In this document: positions 56,101 to 64,000 of the stretch, piece after piece
Layout: each line of letters begins with the position of its first letter
How positions within the stretch are numbered: position 1 is the first letter of the stretch
Source: Coniochaeta sp. PMI_546
Lineage: Eukaryota > Ascomycota > Sordariomycetes > Coniochaetales > Coniochaetaceae
Length of the DNA: 64,000 nucleotides
Direction of reading: 5' to 3'
NCBI GenBank assembly: GCA_021432605.1
Contig: MU271143.1
Coordinates: 753,277 to 817,276 of the forward strand
Made by a program: the position numbers and the translations under genes
Notes under the pieces: model-generated
Database searches by the model: none
Told to the model about the DNA's origin: nothing
Seen by the model: only the letters and a program-made list of their open reading frames with translations

Positions 56101-57507
56101 GTCGTGCCTTCCACTCGCAGGACTGGCAATCTGCACAGCGACAGGGAAGCGCCAGAGGAACACTGTGCAGATAGGCATCGTCTCCACAGGTTGAAAGATG
56201 AGCCCCCCCAACAGCCGGCCCATACGTAGTTTGCTTTGGCTCGACTGCATCGACGAGTTCCCTCGGGTCGAGTACTATGTAAGGCGCATGGACTGGACAT
56301 TGTAGTGTATACATGTGTAATGTTGTCAGTTCTCGAATCCGATCTGTTCATAAAATGCATTAGACTCCGTGATCGTGCGGCCCGAAGATAGGAAGTGAAA
56401 GAAGCATTGAGCTAGAAGTGCGCTAGTCATCTTCTGGCTAGAGCGAAACAACTCCAGCCAGTTGAATGCTCGGAAAAACGCCCGGTCAACCCCTGTCCAA
56501 CACTGTTTCCCTGTCGGGTTCTGGCGGTGCTACGTCCTTTTTGGGTTGGCGGGCGACGAACAGAGCGCTCTACTAGCCATCTTCAGACACGCTGCCGGCG
56601 TGATCTGACCAGCGTCAATCGAGGCATCAGCCTGTCGCGATACTGTGTAAGATTTGACTGAAGTGTGCCCGTCTGTTCTCGCGTGCAACTGAGCTCCAGA
56701 TAGAGGTGCTGCGAGACTGACGATGTGACGTGAGAGGTCGCTGTGGCTACACTATTGGCGTCGGTTACACGGCACCACCCAAGCAAATTTGTCGGGATGC
56801 CAGCAGCTGGAAATCGCCCCATACCGGCATCCAGAGCGTTGGGCGCGGCCCAGAGCCCTGGGTTTTATCAACGCCATACATAGCAGCACAGTGCGCAGAT
56901 GGCTAAGCGAACCTCGTCCCACACACCACTCTGGCACCCATCCTTGCCCATCCGGTCCTTGTAAACCTGGCCTGGGACTCGTCCAAGCCGCCTTTATCCT
57001 GCCCTCCCTCGCCCAATTCGCGGGTTTGCAGAGAAACGAACGCTTGGGACGGCCGACCCTTTGCCACATCTGTCTGGGAACTACACCTGAACGCATCTCG
57101 GACCGCTTGGAACGAGAAAACACCTGTGCATCCCCCTTACAATCCCACAGCGCGAAGTCAACACCACCCTTCCACCATGGCAAATGCGGTTTCGATACAG
57201 GACAGCTCGCGTCTGCTGTGATATGATTGATATCCCTCCCGAGTTTCGCCACATGGGGCCATCAGACTTGCTTCATTTCGCCAGCTCTCCTCCTCTCCGC
57301 CGGCCACTGATCCTCGAGCCTCGAGGCAGCGACGCCGTGCCATAGCGGCCCTAGCGGTTGTCTAGTGCAGCGACGGGCTTTGTATGCCCTCGATAGATCG
57401 AAAAGCCCATCCCTTGTTACGAAGGGCTCGGTTCTGACATATCCGCTTTCTTTGTTACGCGTTCCCGGCAGTCTGGCTCTGCCGGCCTCCAAAGCCTCGA
57501 GCAAACA
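53128..57507. other. 4.4-kb gene-poor stretch upstream of the wetA neighbourhood
   Basis: No supported gene on either strand. The longest frames (55430-55879 +, 56752-57252 -, 56789-57226 +) overlap each other on opposite strands and match no family. C/T-rich sequence from about 56800 to 57507 looks like a leader for the gene at 57508. The rest is probably promoter of that gene and of the BTB gene, which diverge here. A T run lies at about 54810-54820. Confidence 0.45.
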
Positions 57508-58503
57508 ATGTTCGAGCACTACACATTTGGGATGCAGGCGAAACCACTGCGTCGGAGGAGTAGGGAGCTGTCGCCCAGAGAAGCGGCGGCCGCTGCTGGC
57601 GAGCAGTGCGAGCACAGCCAATGCCCTTCCCCTCCACTATCGGCGACTGCGGTCTCGCCGTCGACCAGGACCAGACGCGACTCCAAACCGGCTCCGGACA
57701 GCATCGACAGCCTGGCGCAGGAGCTGAGCAGGCAAAACCTGCAATTGGATCGCGCCAATCTCGAGCAGCTGCAATTCCAGCTGTCATCACCATCAGTATC
57801 ACCCTCAATACCCTGCATGTCTCCGATACCGCCATGCCCGGAACTCGAGATCGACGATGAGCCTCGGCCACGGCTGGACAGCCGACGCGGGCGCCATGGC
57901 CCCGCAGCGATACCCACGCTGTCCCCCAGCCCGATGGACGTCGACCAGGCGCCGGCCGTGGCAGACACGAAGAGGTTGACCCGGCAGAGGAGCAGCCAGT
58001 TCCACAACAACCCGAACAACTCGCAAGCCATCCAGACACTGGTGGAGGGCATGATCGAGACCCGATCACAGTGCAACGTGCACAGAGCGTCGCCGCCGCT
58101 CCTCACGCCGACCTCGGCCAACAGGCTGGGGCCCATCCTGGAGCCGGACGACGAGGCCAAGCTCGACGTCGACTGCATGGACCTACAGGTCGACGAGGCC
58201 TACGCCAACGGACCGACCTCGGACACCGAGAAGGAAGACATGCTCCTGATGGAGACCGTGATGTCGCTCCGCCGGGCAGCGGCGCCGGCAGGCATCAGGA
58301 AGACGGGGTTCCTGCAGTACCGAGCATCGGCCGACGCGGCGCTGAGCTGCGCCAACGTGGTCAGGAGCCGGCCGAGGATGCGGAAGAGGAGCAGGCTACC
58401 CCGTGGCAGCAAGGCGTCGTCGATCGTCTCGTCGGCCTTCTCGTCGCCCACCATACCGCCGTCTCTTGCCGACGAGACACCCATCCCTCTCCGACAGCTC
58501 TAA
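57508..58503 (+). CDS. Ser/Pro-rich protein of unknown function next to wetA
   Basis: Single exon, 331 residues, start ATG 57508 (a second Met at residue 9 is possible). Mostly disordered: an Arg-rich N-terminus (RRRSRELSPREAAAAAGEQC), a Gln/Leu-rich helix (SLAQELSRQNLQLDRANLEQ, residues 68-87) and a Pro/Ser-rich stretch with a possible proline-directed phosphosite (TLSPSPMD). Two blocks look constrained: an acidic helix (DTEKEDMLLMETVMSLRRAA) and a basic block (RKTGFLQYRASADAALSC, then RSRPRMRKRSRLPRGSK) that could be a nuclear localisation signal. No named family is recognised. It is co-oriented with wetA, about 1.35 kb upstream of it. A nuclear regulatory role would be inference only. Confidence 0.72.
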   Translation: MFEHYTFGMQAKPLRRRSRELSPREAAAAAGEQCEHSQCPSPPLSATAVSPSTRTRRDSKPAPDSIDSLAQELSRQNLQLDRANLEQLQFQLSSPSVSPSIPCMSPIPPCPELEIDDEPRPRLDSRRGRHGPAAIPTLSPSPMDVDQAPAVADTKRLTRQRSSQFHNNPNNSQAIQTLVEGMIETRSQCNVHRASPPLLTPTSANRLGPILEPDDEAKLDVDCMDLQVDEAYANGPTSDTEKEDMLLMETVMSLRRAAAPAGIRKTGFLQYRASADAALSCANVVRSRPRMRKRSRLPRGSKASSIVSSAFSSPTIPPSLADETPIPLRQL

Positions 58504-59855
58504 TGCCTAATGGTTTTCACCTTCTTTGTACAAGTTTGCGTCCCTTGTTCTTTGTTCTTTCTCTCTCTTTTTTGGGCTGGCAAATATACCCCCCTGTCAT
58601 CTGTTGGAGCCATCCTGGAGTATACAACGGCGTTTCGGCTGGGGTTTTTTTTTTTTTCAACAGCGGGCATGGCGCAGTCTTTGATTCGCGGGCAGTCTTG
58701 AGAGGCCTGGGAGCACTTGGTGGTGTGCTATTCCGGGATGCATACATATATCGGAGTTTTGGTGTGCCTGGATTGCATATGGAGCCCGTTTAGGGTCTCG
58801 ATTTCGAAAAACGCATGTGTCTGGATTTTCAGGACGGGGTCTGCAGTCTAGATCTACACAGTATAGGCTTGTCTTACCTTGCGGTCTTACCACAGGACGG
58901 ACTTTATCAGGCCCATCTCGATGCAAAAGAGCGGGCGATCGCGGGCGAGCAGACGGGTGATATACATGGCGGAGCATACACTAGATACCGGGTCGGAAGA
59001 ACCTTCAATACGAGCTAAAGCTGTTCTGTTCCACATGTTGGGAACGCAACTTGCAAGACCTGACAGCAAATACCTCACAAGCACTGTTCCTCCTGCCCAA
59101 GACGTCGAGTGATGGATGCTTGTGCGATGGCGGTTCGTTGGGGGGAGCAGCTGTGCTTCACCCACTGCAACATCCATCCAGGATCATGTCGTCCTACTTG
59201 AACTTTTCATTCATTGCAGCGCAGTTGGCTGACAGACAGCACCAGTTTGCAAAAGACCTCGTGCCGGCCGTGGCGCCGCCTCCGCGTTGCTCGAAGCTGT
59301 AGCCGGTGATAGGCGTGTTGAGCACAGGGAGTCCTGAATGCTGTGACATAAAGAGTCTTTGCGTGTTCTTTGTCTCTTCAATTGAGCTGCACATCGTCTT
59401 GATGATCTTTGTGTTCGATTGTTGGGTAGACCGGGGCGTTCTGGGGGGTTTGAGAAAAGCGAACATGGGCCTCTTTTGTCAATGGAATGGACGGACCTAC
59501 GGATAAGGTGGGCGATGCATTCCAGCGCCGAGTCATCTGGACTCTGGCCGTCGCCTGTTGGCTTGCCTCGCTCCATGCCAGTGTCACTGCATTATATATA
59601 CTCTTCATGCCTGGAGTTGCCATGGGAGAGATGCCATTGTTTTGTTGATGACCGGTTGACCCTTTTACTCGCCATGACAAGAAGGACTGCCAGCTCCCTT
59701 TCGCCATTGTCAAATGCACCTTTCATCCAACTCCAAACACCTGCTCCCTTTGCCCTGACTTTTCCTGCCATCTCTGCCCCCGAGAGATCTCGCCCCAGCG
59801 TCGAGAGCCCCAAGAGCGTCGTCCCCACCTTTTCCAACCATTTCCGTCGACGGAA
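58504..59855. promoter_or_regulatory. wetA upstream region and long leader
   Basis: 1.35 kb between the unknown gene and wetA. Begins with T-rich 3' UTR-like sequence, including a T13 run at 58645-58657. The last 300 bases before the wetA ATG are C/T-rich, typical of a fungal leader. Several short upstream ATGs occur. No BrlA response element was confidently picked by eye. Confidence 0.4.
58645..58657 (+). repeat. Homopolymer run T13
   Basis: Thirteen T in the 3' flank of the gene ending at 58503, about 140 bases after the stop. Confidence 0.85.
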
Positions 59856-61979
59856 ATGGCCATGACGGGAGGTATGGCCCTCGCGGGCGATCCTTTTCGA
59901 GAGAACAAAGAAAGCTCGGCATACTGGACCAAAGAGGACGAGGGATCTTCGGACTTCTTCGACGAATATGTCATGCTTGACGACGAGGACTGCCTAGGGC
60001 CTGGGGGGCATACCAGCAGGTCGTACTACGAGGACCTGGACTTTGCGCCGGCCGAAAGAATCATGACGCCACCCACCTCGATCGATACCGCCCAGCTAGT
60101 GTCTGGGGCCGACACACTCCACGGCAGGGACCATTTACAAGGCCATGCAGCCCTCTCCCTCCAGCAGCACCCCGTACGCTACGGCAGCCATACCCCTGGA
60201 CCCCAACGACTCACGCAGCAGACGCTCGAGCAATCAACCGGCTCAGGCTCCAGCTCGGCGCAGAGACGACTCAACAGCTCAGCCTCCGACACCGAGCTCC
60301 AGAGACTCGAGGACCTGTCCATGCAATCGCCTCGACGAGGTACCGCCCCGCCACGGTCCCATTACCACCAGCCCGTCTCCCCTCGCACGCAGCAGCCCGC
60401 CGCTCCAGCGCAGTCGCCCAAGAAGCTGGGTCGGATGGAAATGCTCTACGCCTCCATCCGCAAGGCGACGACGATGCGCGTGCGCAAGATGTCCTCGGCG
60501 CCGATAGGCAGCGACATCGACGACGAGATGCGCGGCAGGCCGCTGAAGCAGTCCGCGCAGATGCCCATGACGCCGCCGCCGACCGGCCGCATGCTGCCGG
60601 CCACCCCGTCCCAGCACGACCCTCTCGGCATATCGTTCGTGAGCGGGCAGTTCGACGACCCCTTCGAGGGCTCCTTCACCGGCGGCCAGCAGGGCCACGT
60701 CCTCGGGTACCCGCCGCAGCCGGCCTACGGGAGCGGCATCATGGTAGCCGGCCATCCGTCCAGCGGCCAGCCCAACTGGCCCCTCGCCGACGGCTACGCC
60801 TCGAGCGGCGGCAACTCGGTCGAGGAAATGGTCTGGACGGGCGGCAGCCACCAGCTGCACAACCCGCCCCAGACACCCGCCGGCCAAGCCTGGTACGCGG
60901 CCACCCCGGGCAACCCCCTGAAGACCGTCACCCGCCAGAGCAGCAGCGAGTTCGGCGCCCAGAACGCCATGAACGCCACCCTCAACCTAGCCCTGCACCT
61001 GCAGCAGGGCGGCCAGATCTACCACCACAACAACCACCACCACCACTACGGGCCCGTCGCCGGCGCCGGCGGCCATCAGCACTCCCACTCCGAGAGCGGG
61101 ATCCCGATGCACATGCCCCAGCCCCGGCACCCGGCCGCACCGATCCTCCACCCGGACCAGGCGCCGCACCCGCACGGCCAACACCCCCTCCCGGGCCACA
61201 GCCACAGCCACTCCCTCTCCCTAGACGCCCAAACCCACTCCTACCTCGCACCACCCACGCACCCCCGCCCGCCTCGCGCAGGTCACCACCACGCCCAAGA
61301 CCCCTCCACCCCGCGACGACCCAAGCCCCGCGCCCCCTCCTCAGGCGCACGCCACACCTCCCTCTCCCTGACCTCCCCGCGCAAGCCCCCTCCCCTCCCC
61401 CACCAGGCCGCCCGAGGGCGGCGCTCCTCCTCCTCCTCCCCAGACAAGTCCGCCGCGACCGCCACCTCCCGCTCTGCGCGCCGCGTCACCTCCGCCTCAG
61501 ACCTGCACTCCACCCCGTCGTCCATCATCAAACCCGACCTCCCCCCCGGCGCCACCGTGGCAGCAGCAGGCGGCGTCCTCAACTCCTCCATCCGCAAGCG
61601 CCGCTCCCGCTCAAAGTCCATGTCGCGCACCTCGCGCACCGACCTGCGGACCCCGAGCCACGGCTCCCTTTCCAGCACCACCACCGCCGGCGCCAGTGGC
61701 GAGCCCTCGTCCTCGTCCTCTCCGACCAAGGGCGGCGCCAATCAGATAGGCTTCGTCAACTACACCCCCGACGACTGCAAGGTCCTCATGACGGGAGTCG
61801 CCCCCAGCGGGAGCAGCAAGACCAAGGCCCGGAGGGAGCGCGAGGCGGCCGAGCGCCAGCGCCGGATGAGCGAGGCCGTCATGAAGGCCGTTGCTGCCGC
61901 GGGCGGGGATGTGGGCAGGCTCAGGGAGGAGGGGATTGTGATTGATGGGGATGATGGGATGGGGGGGATGGTGTATTAG
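59856..61979 (+). CDS. wetA: Conidial developmental regulator WetA
   Basis: Single exon, 707 residues. The acidic N-terminal block SDFFDEYVMLDDED (32-45) and the C-terminal block beginning at about 630 (FVNYTPDDCKVLMTGVAPSG, then SSKTKARREREAAERQRRMS) are the two conserved ends of WetA. The basic part of the latter is the likely nuclear signal and DNA-contact region. A third constrained segment, KKLGRMEMLYASIRKATTMR, lies near 189-208. WetA acts in the nucleus late in conidiation, after BrlA and AbaA, to mature the spore wall and metabolism. Between 389 and 480 there is a marked histidine-rich stretch (HHNNHHHHYG, GHSHSHS, GHHHAQD). The Ser/Pro/Arg-rich region after it is disordered. Length is at the long side of the family; in-frame Met7 is an alternative start. 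Confidence 0.92.
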   Translation: MAMTGGMALAGDPFRENKESSAYWTKEDEGSSDFFDEYVMLDDEDCLGPGGHTSRSYYEDLDFAPAERIMTPPTSIDTAQLVSGADTLHGRDHLQGHAALSLQQHPVRYGSHTPGPQRLTQQTLEQSTGSGSSSAQRRLNSSASDTELQRLEDLSMQSPRRGTAPPRSHYHQPVSPRTQQPAAPAQSPKKLGRMEMLYASIRKATTMRVRKMSSAPIGSDIDDEMRGRPLKQSAQMPMTPPPTGRMLPATPSQHDPLGISFVSGQFDDPFEGSFTGGQQGHVLGYPPQPAYGSGIMVAGHPSSGQPNWPLADGYASSGGNSVEEMVWTGGSHQLHNPPQTPAGQAWYAATPGNPLKTVTRQSSSEFGAQNAMNATLNLALHLQQGGQIYHHNNHHHHYGPVAGAGGHQHSHSESGIPMHMPQPRHPAAPILHPDQAPHPHGQHPLPGHSHSHSLSLDAQTHSYLAPPTHPRPPRAGHHHAQDPSTPRRPKPRAPSSGARHTSLSLTSPRKPPPLPHQAARGRRSSSSSPDKSAATATSRSARRVTSASDLHSTPSSIIKPDLPPGATVAAAGGVLNSSIRKRRSRSKSMSRTSRTDLRTPSHGSLSSTTTAGASGEPSSSSSPTKGGANQIGFVNYTPDDCKVLMTGVAPSGSSKTKARREREAAERQRRMSEAVMKAVAAAGGDVGRLREEGIVIDGDDGMGGMVY

Positions 61980-63263
61980 GGGTTTTTTCCTGTCTCTCTC
62001 TCTCTCTCTTCTCTCGAGAGAATCGAAACGAATGGCTTATGGGGGAAGGGTGTGCCTGTTGTAGTTTGACGGAGTTTTTCTTTTTTAGAAAGGGGGGTTG
62101 GGGATGTAAGGGATGGGACATTCTTAACTATGTTGTAATATTTTTTCTGCTAGCTTGGGGGGAGATAAGGGGGGGTGGTTGGTGAGAATGCCACGCAAGT
62201 ACAAGGCATATACTATATGTACCGTCCTATCGCAGACTTTTTGATACTAGGTGAACCACTCTCTGCATGACCTGTGAGCCCTCGTGAGCAGCCATTCACA
62301 TTCATCGGTGACTTCAGATGTAGCACATCGCGACCCTCTTCAGATACTCAGCGGAATCATCGCCGTGAGCCATTATCCCTAAGTCCTCCATCAAAGTCAA
62401 GCAGCTATCGTAGGCCCATGTGCTCAACCAGGTTACAGAGCAGGTCTTCAAGGGCAGACACCCACATCACCGTAAGTCCAGGTCAATGCAGCAGCGCATG
62501 TGGTAGTAGTGCTATCAATTAGCTATAGCTACACATCTCTTTTACCTAGAGCCGCCGTCCCAGAAACGCAGAACGAAATGAAGCAAAAAACAAGGTGACC
62601 AGCCCTGAGCCATTGTGGTCTCATCCAACCTCCCCAAAGCAACCGTCCCTTTCACTCCCAGACCAGCTGTTTCGCTGCTCGGAAATATCCTCTCTTCCCC
62701 GTCTCTTGCGGGATATGTACACAAGTAGTTTCGGTCGACTTGGTCGACCCGTGGGTCGGGGGTAGAGGAAGGTTGTACACTCGCGACGGAGTAGAATATA
62801 AAAAGGGTCAATTCAGTTATACCCCGTTGCCCAGATTTCCCTTCTAGGACGCCTATGTCATGCCCCCCTTTCGACAATATAGGAAATATGTGTGGTGTGC
62901 CGCGATGATGCAGAGAGACCTGGTTGGCCGTTAAGGAGGATCAAGTGTCCCTCGACCGGGGAGGGGGGGGTATCTTGGGTGCAGAGCTTGAAAGCTGCTG
63001 TGACGGGGCTCGCTTCCAGCCGGGCATCGAAGTCCAAAGACGTCGCCGAGACATTTGCTCGTGTCTTGGTATAAATCTCGGAGATCCGCAGGCCTTCTTG
63101 ACCAAAGTACCGAAACCAGGTCTGTGGAGAGAGAGGCATGTCGGATTTGACGGCCGTGAAAAAGGAAAATAAGGTAGGACAACACCCAGTGCCACATGTC
63201 GTGAATCGAAGAAAGGCTGTCTGCAGACAGGCCGGACTCTGGCATCTATTCTCATAAACCTCT
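61980..63263. other. Convergent intergenic region
   Basis: Separates wetA (+) from the TRP-like gene (-). Starts with a TC repeat (61993-62009) and G-rich 3' UTR-like sequence of wetA. The remainder shows only short frames. No gene supported. Confidence 0.4.
61993..62009 (+). repeat. (TC)n microsatellite in the wetA 3' flank
   Basis: A near-perfect TC dinucleotide run starting 14 bases after the wetA stop codon; it probably lies in the 3' UTR. Confidence 0.85.
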
Positions 63264-64000
63264 TTAATCATAACCAGCACCTCGTTGCCACGGGCTGAAG
63301 GATTGAGTTAGCAACGGATGTCAGCATTGTCAGGTTGTTCCGACGCTTACCTAGAGCTGTTCTGTTGTCTGCTTGGCACTGGACTTGGTGTTTGCCGCGC
63401 CTGTTGATATCCTCCTGGCTGTTGGTATCCTCCTGCCGACAGGTTCGACGTCGAGTTGTTGTATGGGCTCGGCGACGACCTGCCCATGTTTCCGCTGCCC
63501 TGGTTGCGCAGGTACGGCGGTGGCCCCCGCTGGCCGCCGTCCGCGGGGAAGAGTGGCACCGACGGATCGACTGGCGACCGTGGCGGGTTGCTGTAGTTGT
63601 TGTACGACATGTTGGACATCGAGGTCTTGTTGGAAGGTGGGAGGGGCATGTTAGCGGGGTTGCTGCGACGGTACACCGAGTCCGACGAGAGCGAGTCTGC
63701 GTCGTCGTCGAGGTCGAGGCCGTGCTTGTAGCCGCCCTTGTCGCCGCGGGCGGTAGCAGCCAGGGCGTCCAGCTCCGTCGTCGTCGTCAGCTGGGTCTGC
63801 GACTTCATGAAGGATGCGCGGTCGTCCGCCATGTACTGGTAGCGGGCATCCGGGTTCTCGCGGAAGAAGACGATGACCGTGGTCACGATAAGCATGATCA
63901 GCAGGACAAGGGCAAAGATGGCATTGGCGATCCACAGGACGACGCCGACGACACCGGTGACGAGAGGAGGCTGGTTGAAGACATCGGTGAAGATCAAGAG
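63264..64000 (-). CDS. C-terminus of a TRP-like (spray-type) fungal membrane channel, partial
   Basis: The gene runs off the right edge; about 226 C-terminal residues are visible (exons 63351 to beyond 64000, and 63264-63294). Visible parts are the end of one hydrophobic stretch (VTGVVGVVLW), the last span (ANAIFALVLLIMLIVTTVIV), the conserved juxtamembrane block NPDARYQYMADDRASFMKSQ and a Ser/Pro/Gln/Tyr-rich cytosolic tail. The block matches what I know of fungal TRP-like proteins with an N-terminal ML-like lipid-binding domain (Neurospora spray group), which act in calcium handling or flavin transport. A terminal 31-nt exon is supported: it replaces an early stop just inside the intron and adds the ending SPWQRGAGYD, which I recall from relatives. 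Confidence 0.82.

Noticed and set aside
60279-60887. 202-codon minus-strand frame inside wetA
   Set aside because: An antisense shadow of a GC-rich coding region; its Arg/Gly/Ala composition is explained by wetA codon use.
1-64000. Search for a secondary-metabolite cluster, transposon or CRISPR array
   Set aside because: No PKS/NRPS/terpene synthase, transposase, reverse transcriptase, terminal repeats or regular spaced repeats were recognised.

Overview
The window is nuclear DNA from a filamentous ascomycete, most likely a Sordariomycete. The genes have many short introns (about 53-80 nt, GTRNGT donor, YAG acceptor). Families restricted to or typical of Pezizomycotina are present: WetA, a TinC/ADIP-type protein, a SUR7/PalI protein, a spray-like TRP channel tail and fungal F-box/TPR proteins. 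Coding DNA is GC-rich. No tRNA, rRNA, transposon, CRISPR array or secondary-metabolite cluster could be supported. I recognised about 21 protein genes. Exon joins were rebuilt by eye; every multi-exon model given closes in frame with standard splice sites.

Layout. 1-8.4 kb: one secreted Cys/Ala-rich protein (521-1450), then about 7 kb without a convincing gene. 8.4-11.8 kb: a conserved-looking 81-residue Cys/His-rich protein with very long non-coding flanks. 11.8-20.2 kb: an F-box/TPR/LRR-like protein, a TinC/Msd1-type coiled-coil protein (minus) and, divergent from it, a Gyp1-type Rab GAP whose 5' end uses two tiny exons. 21.0-30.3 kb (minus): a small unknown protein, an Osh3-type lipid transfer protein (GOLD-PH-FFAT-ORD) and the elongation factor Spt6. 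32.1-33.9 kb: the Ste7/MEK2 MAP kinase kinase. 34.6-37.6 kb: a HAD phosphatase (minus) and the septation-initiation protein Cdc14 (plus). 38.0-41.9 kb: a Cys-rich single-pass surface protein (minus) and the mitochondrial protease Oma1 (plus). 42.2-48.7 kb: an atypical Ras-like protein, a multi-pass membrane protein, a Mot1-type molybdate transporter and a SUR7/PalI protein. 50.2-53.1 kb: a small RRM-like unknown and a BTB-domain protein with a membrane tail. 53.1-57.5 kb: another gene-poor stretch. 57.5-62 kb: an unrecognised Ser/Pro-rich protein followed in the same orientation by wetA, the late conidiation regulator. 63.3-64 kb: the C-terminus of a TRP-like channel running off the right edge.

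This is mostly an ordinary gene-rich fungal region: housekeeping functions (Spt6, Oma1, Osh3, Gyp1), signalling and cell-cycle functions (Ste7, Cdc14, TinC) and developmental or surface functions (wetA, SUR7/PalI, secreted proteins). The genes do not form an obvious pathway cluster. The points most worth a second look are the Ras-like protein lacking the G3 glycine, the BTB-membrane protein with an in-frame retainable intron, the consecutive 16-nt and 10-nt exons of the Gyp1 gene, the 81-residue CxC/CxxH protein, the His-rich insert of WetA, and the unknown gene next to wetA.
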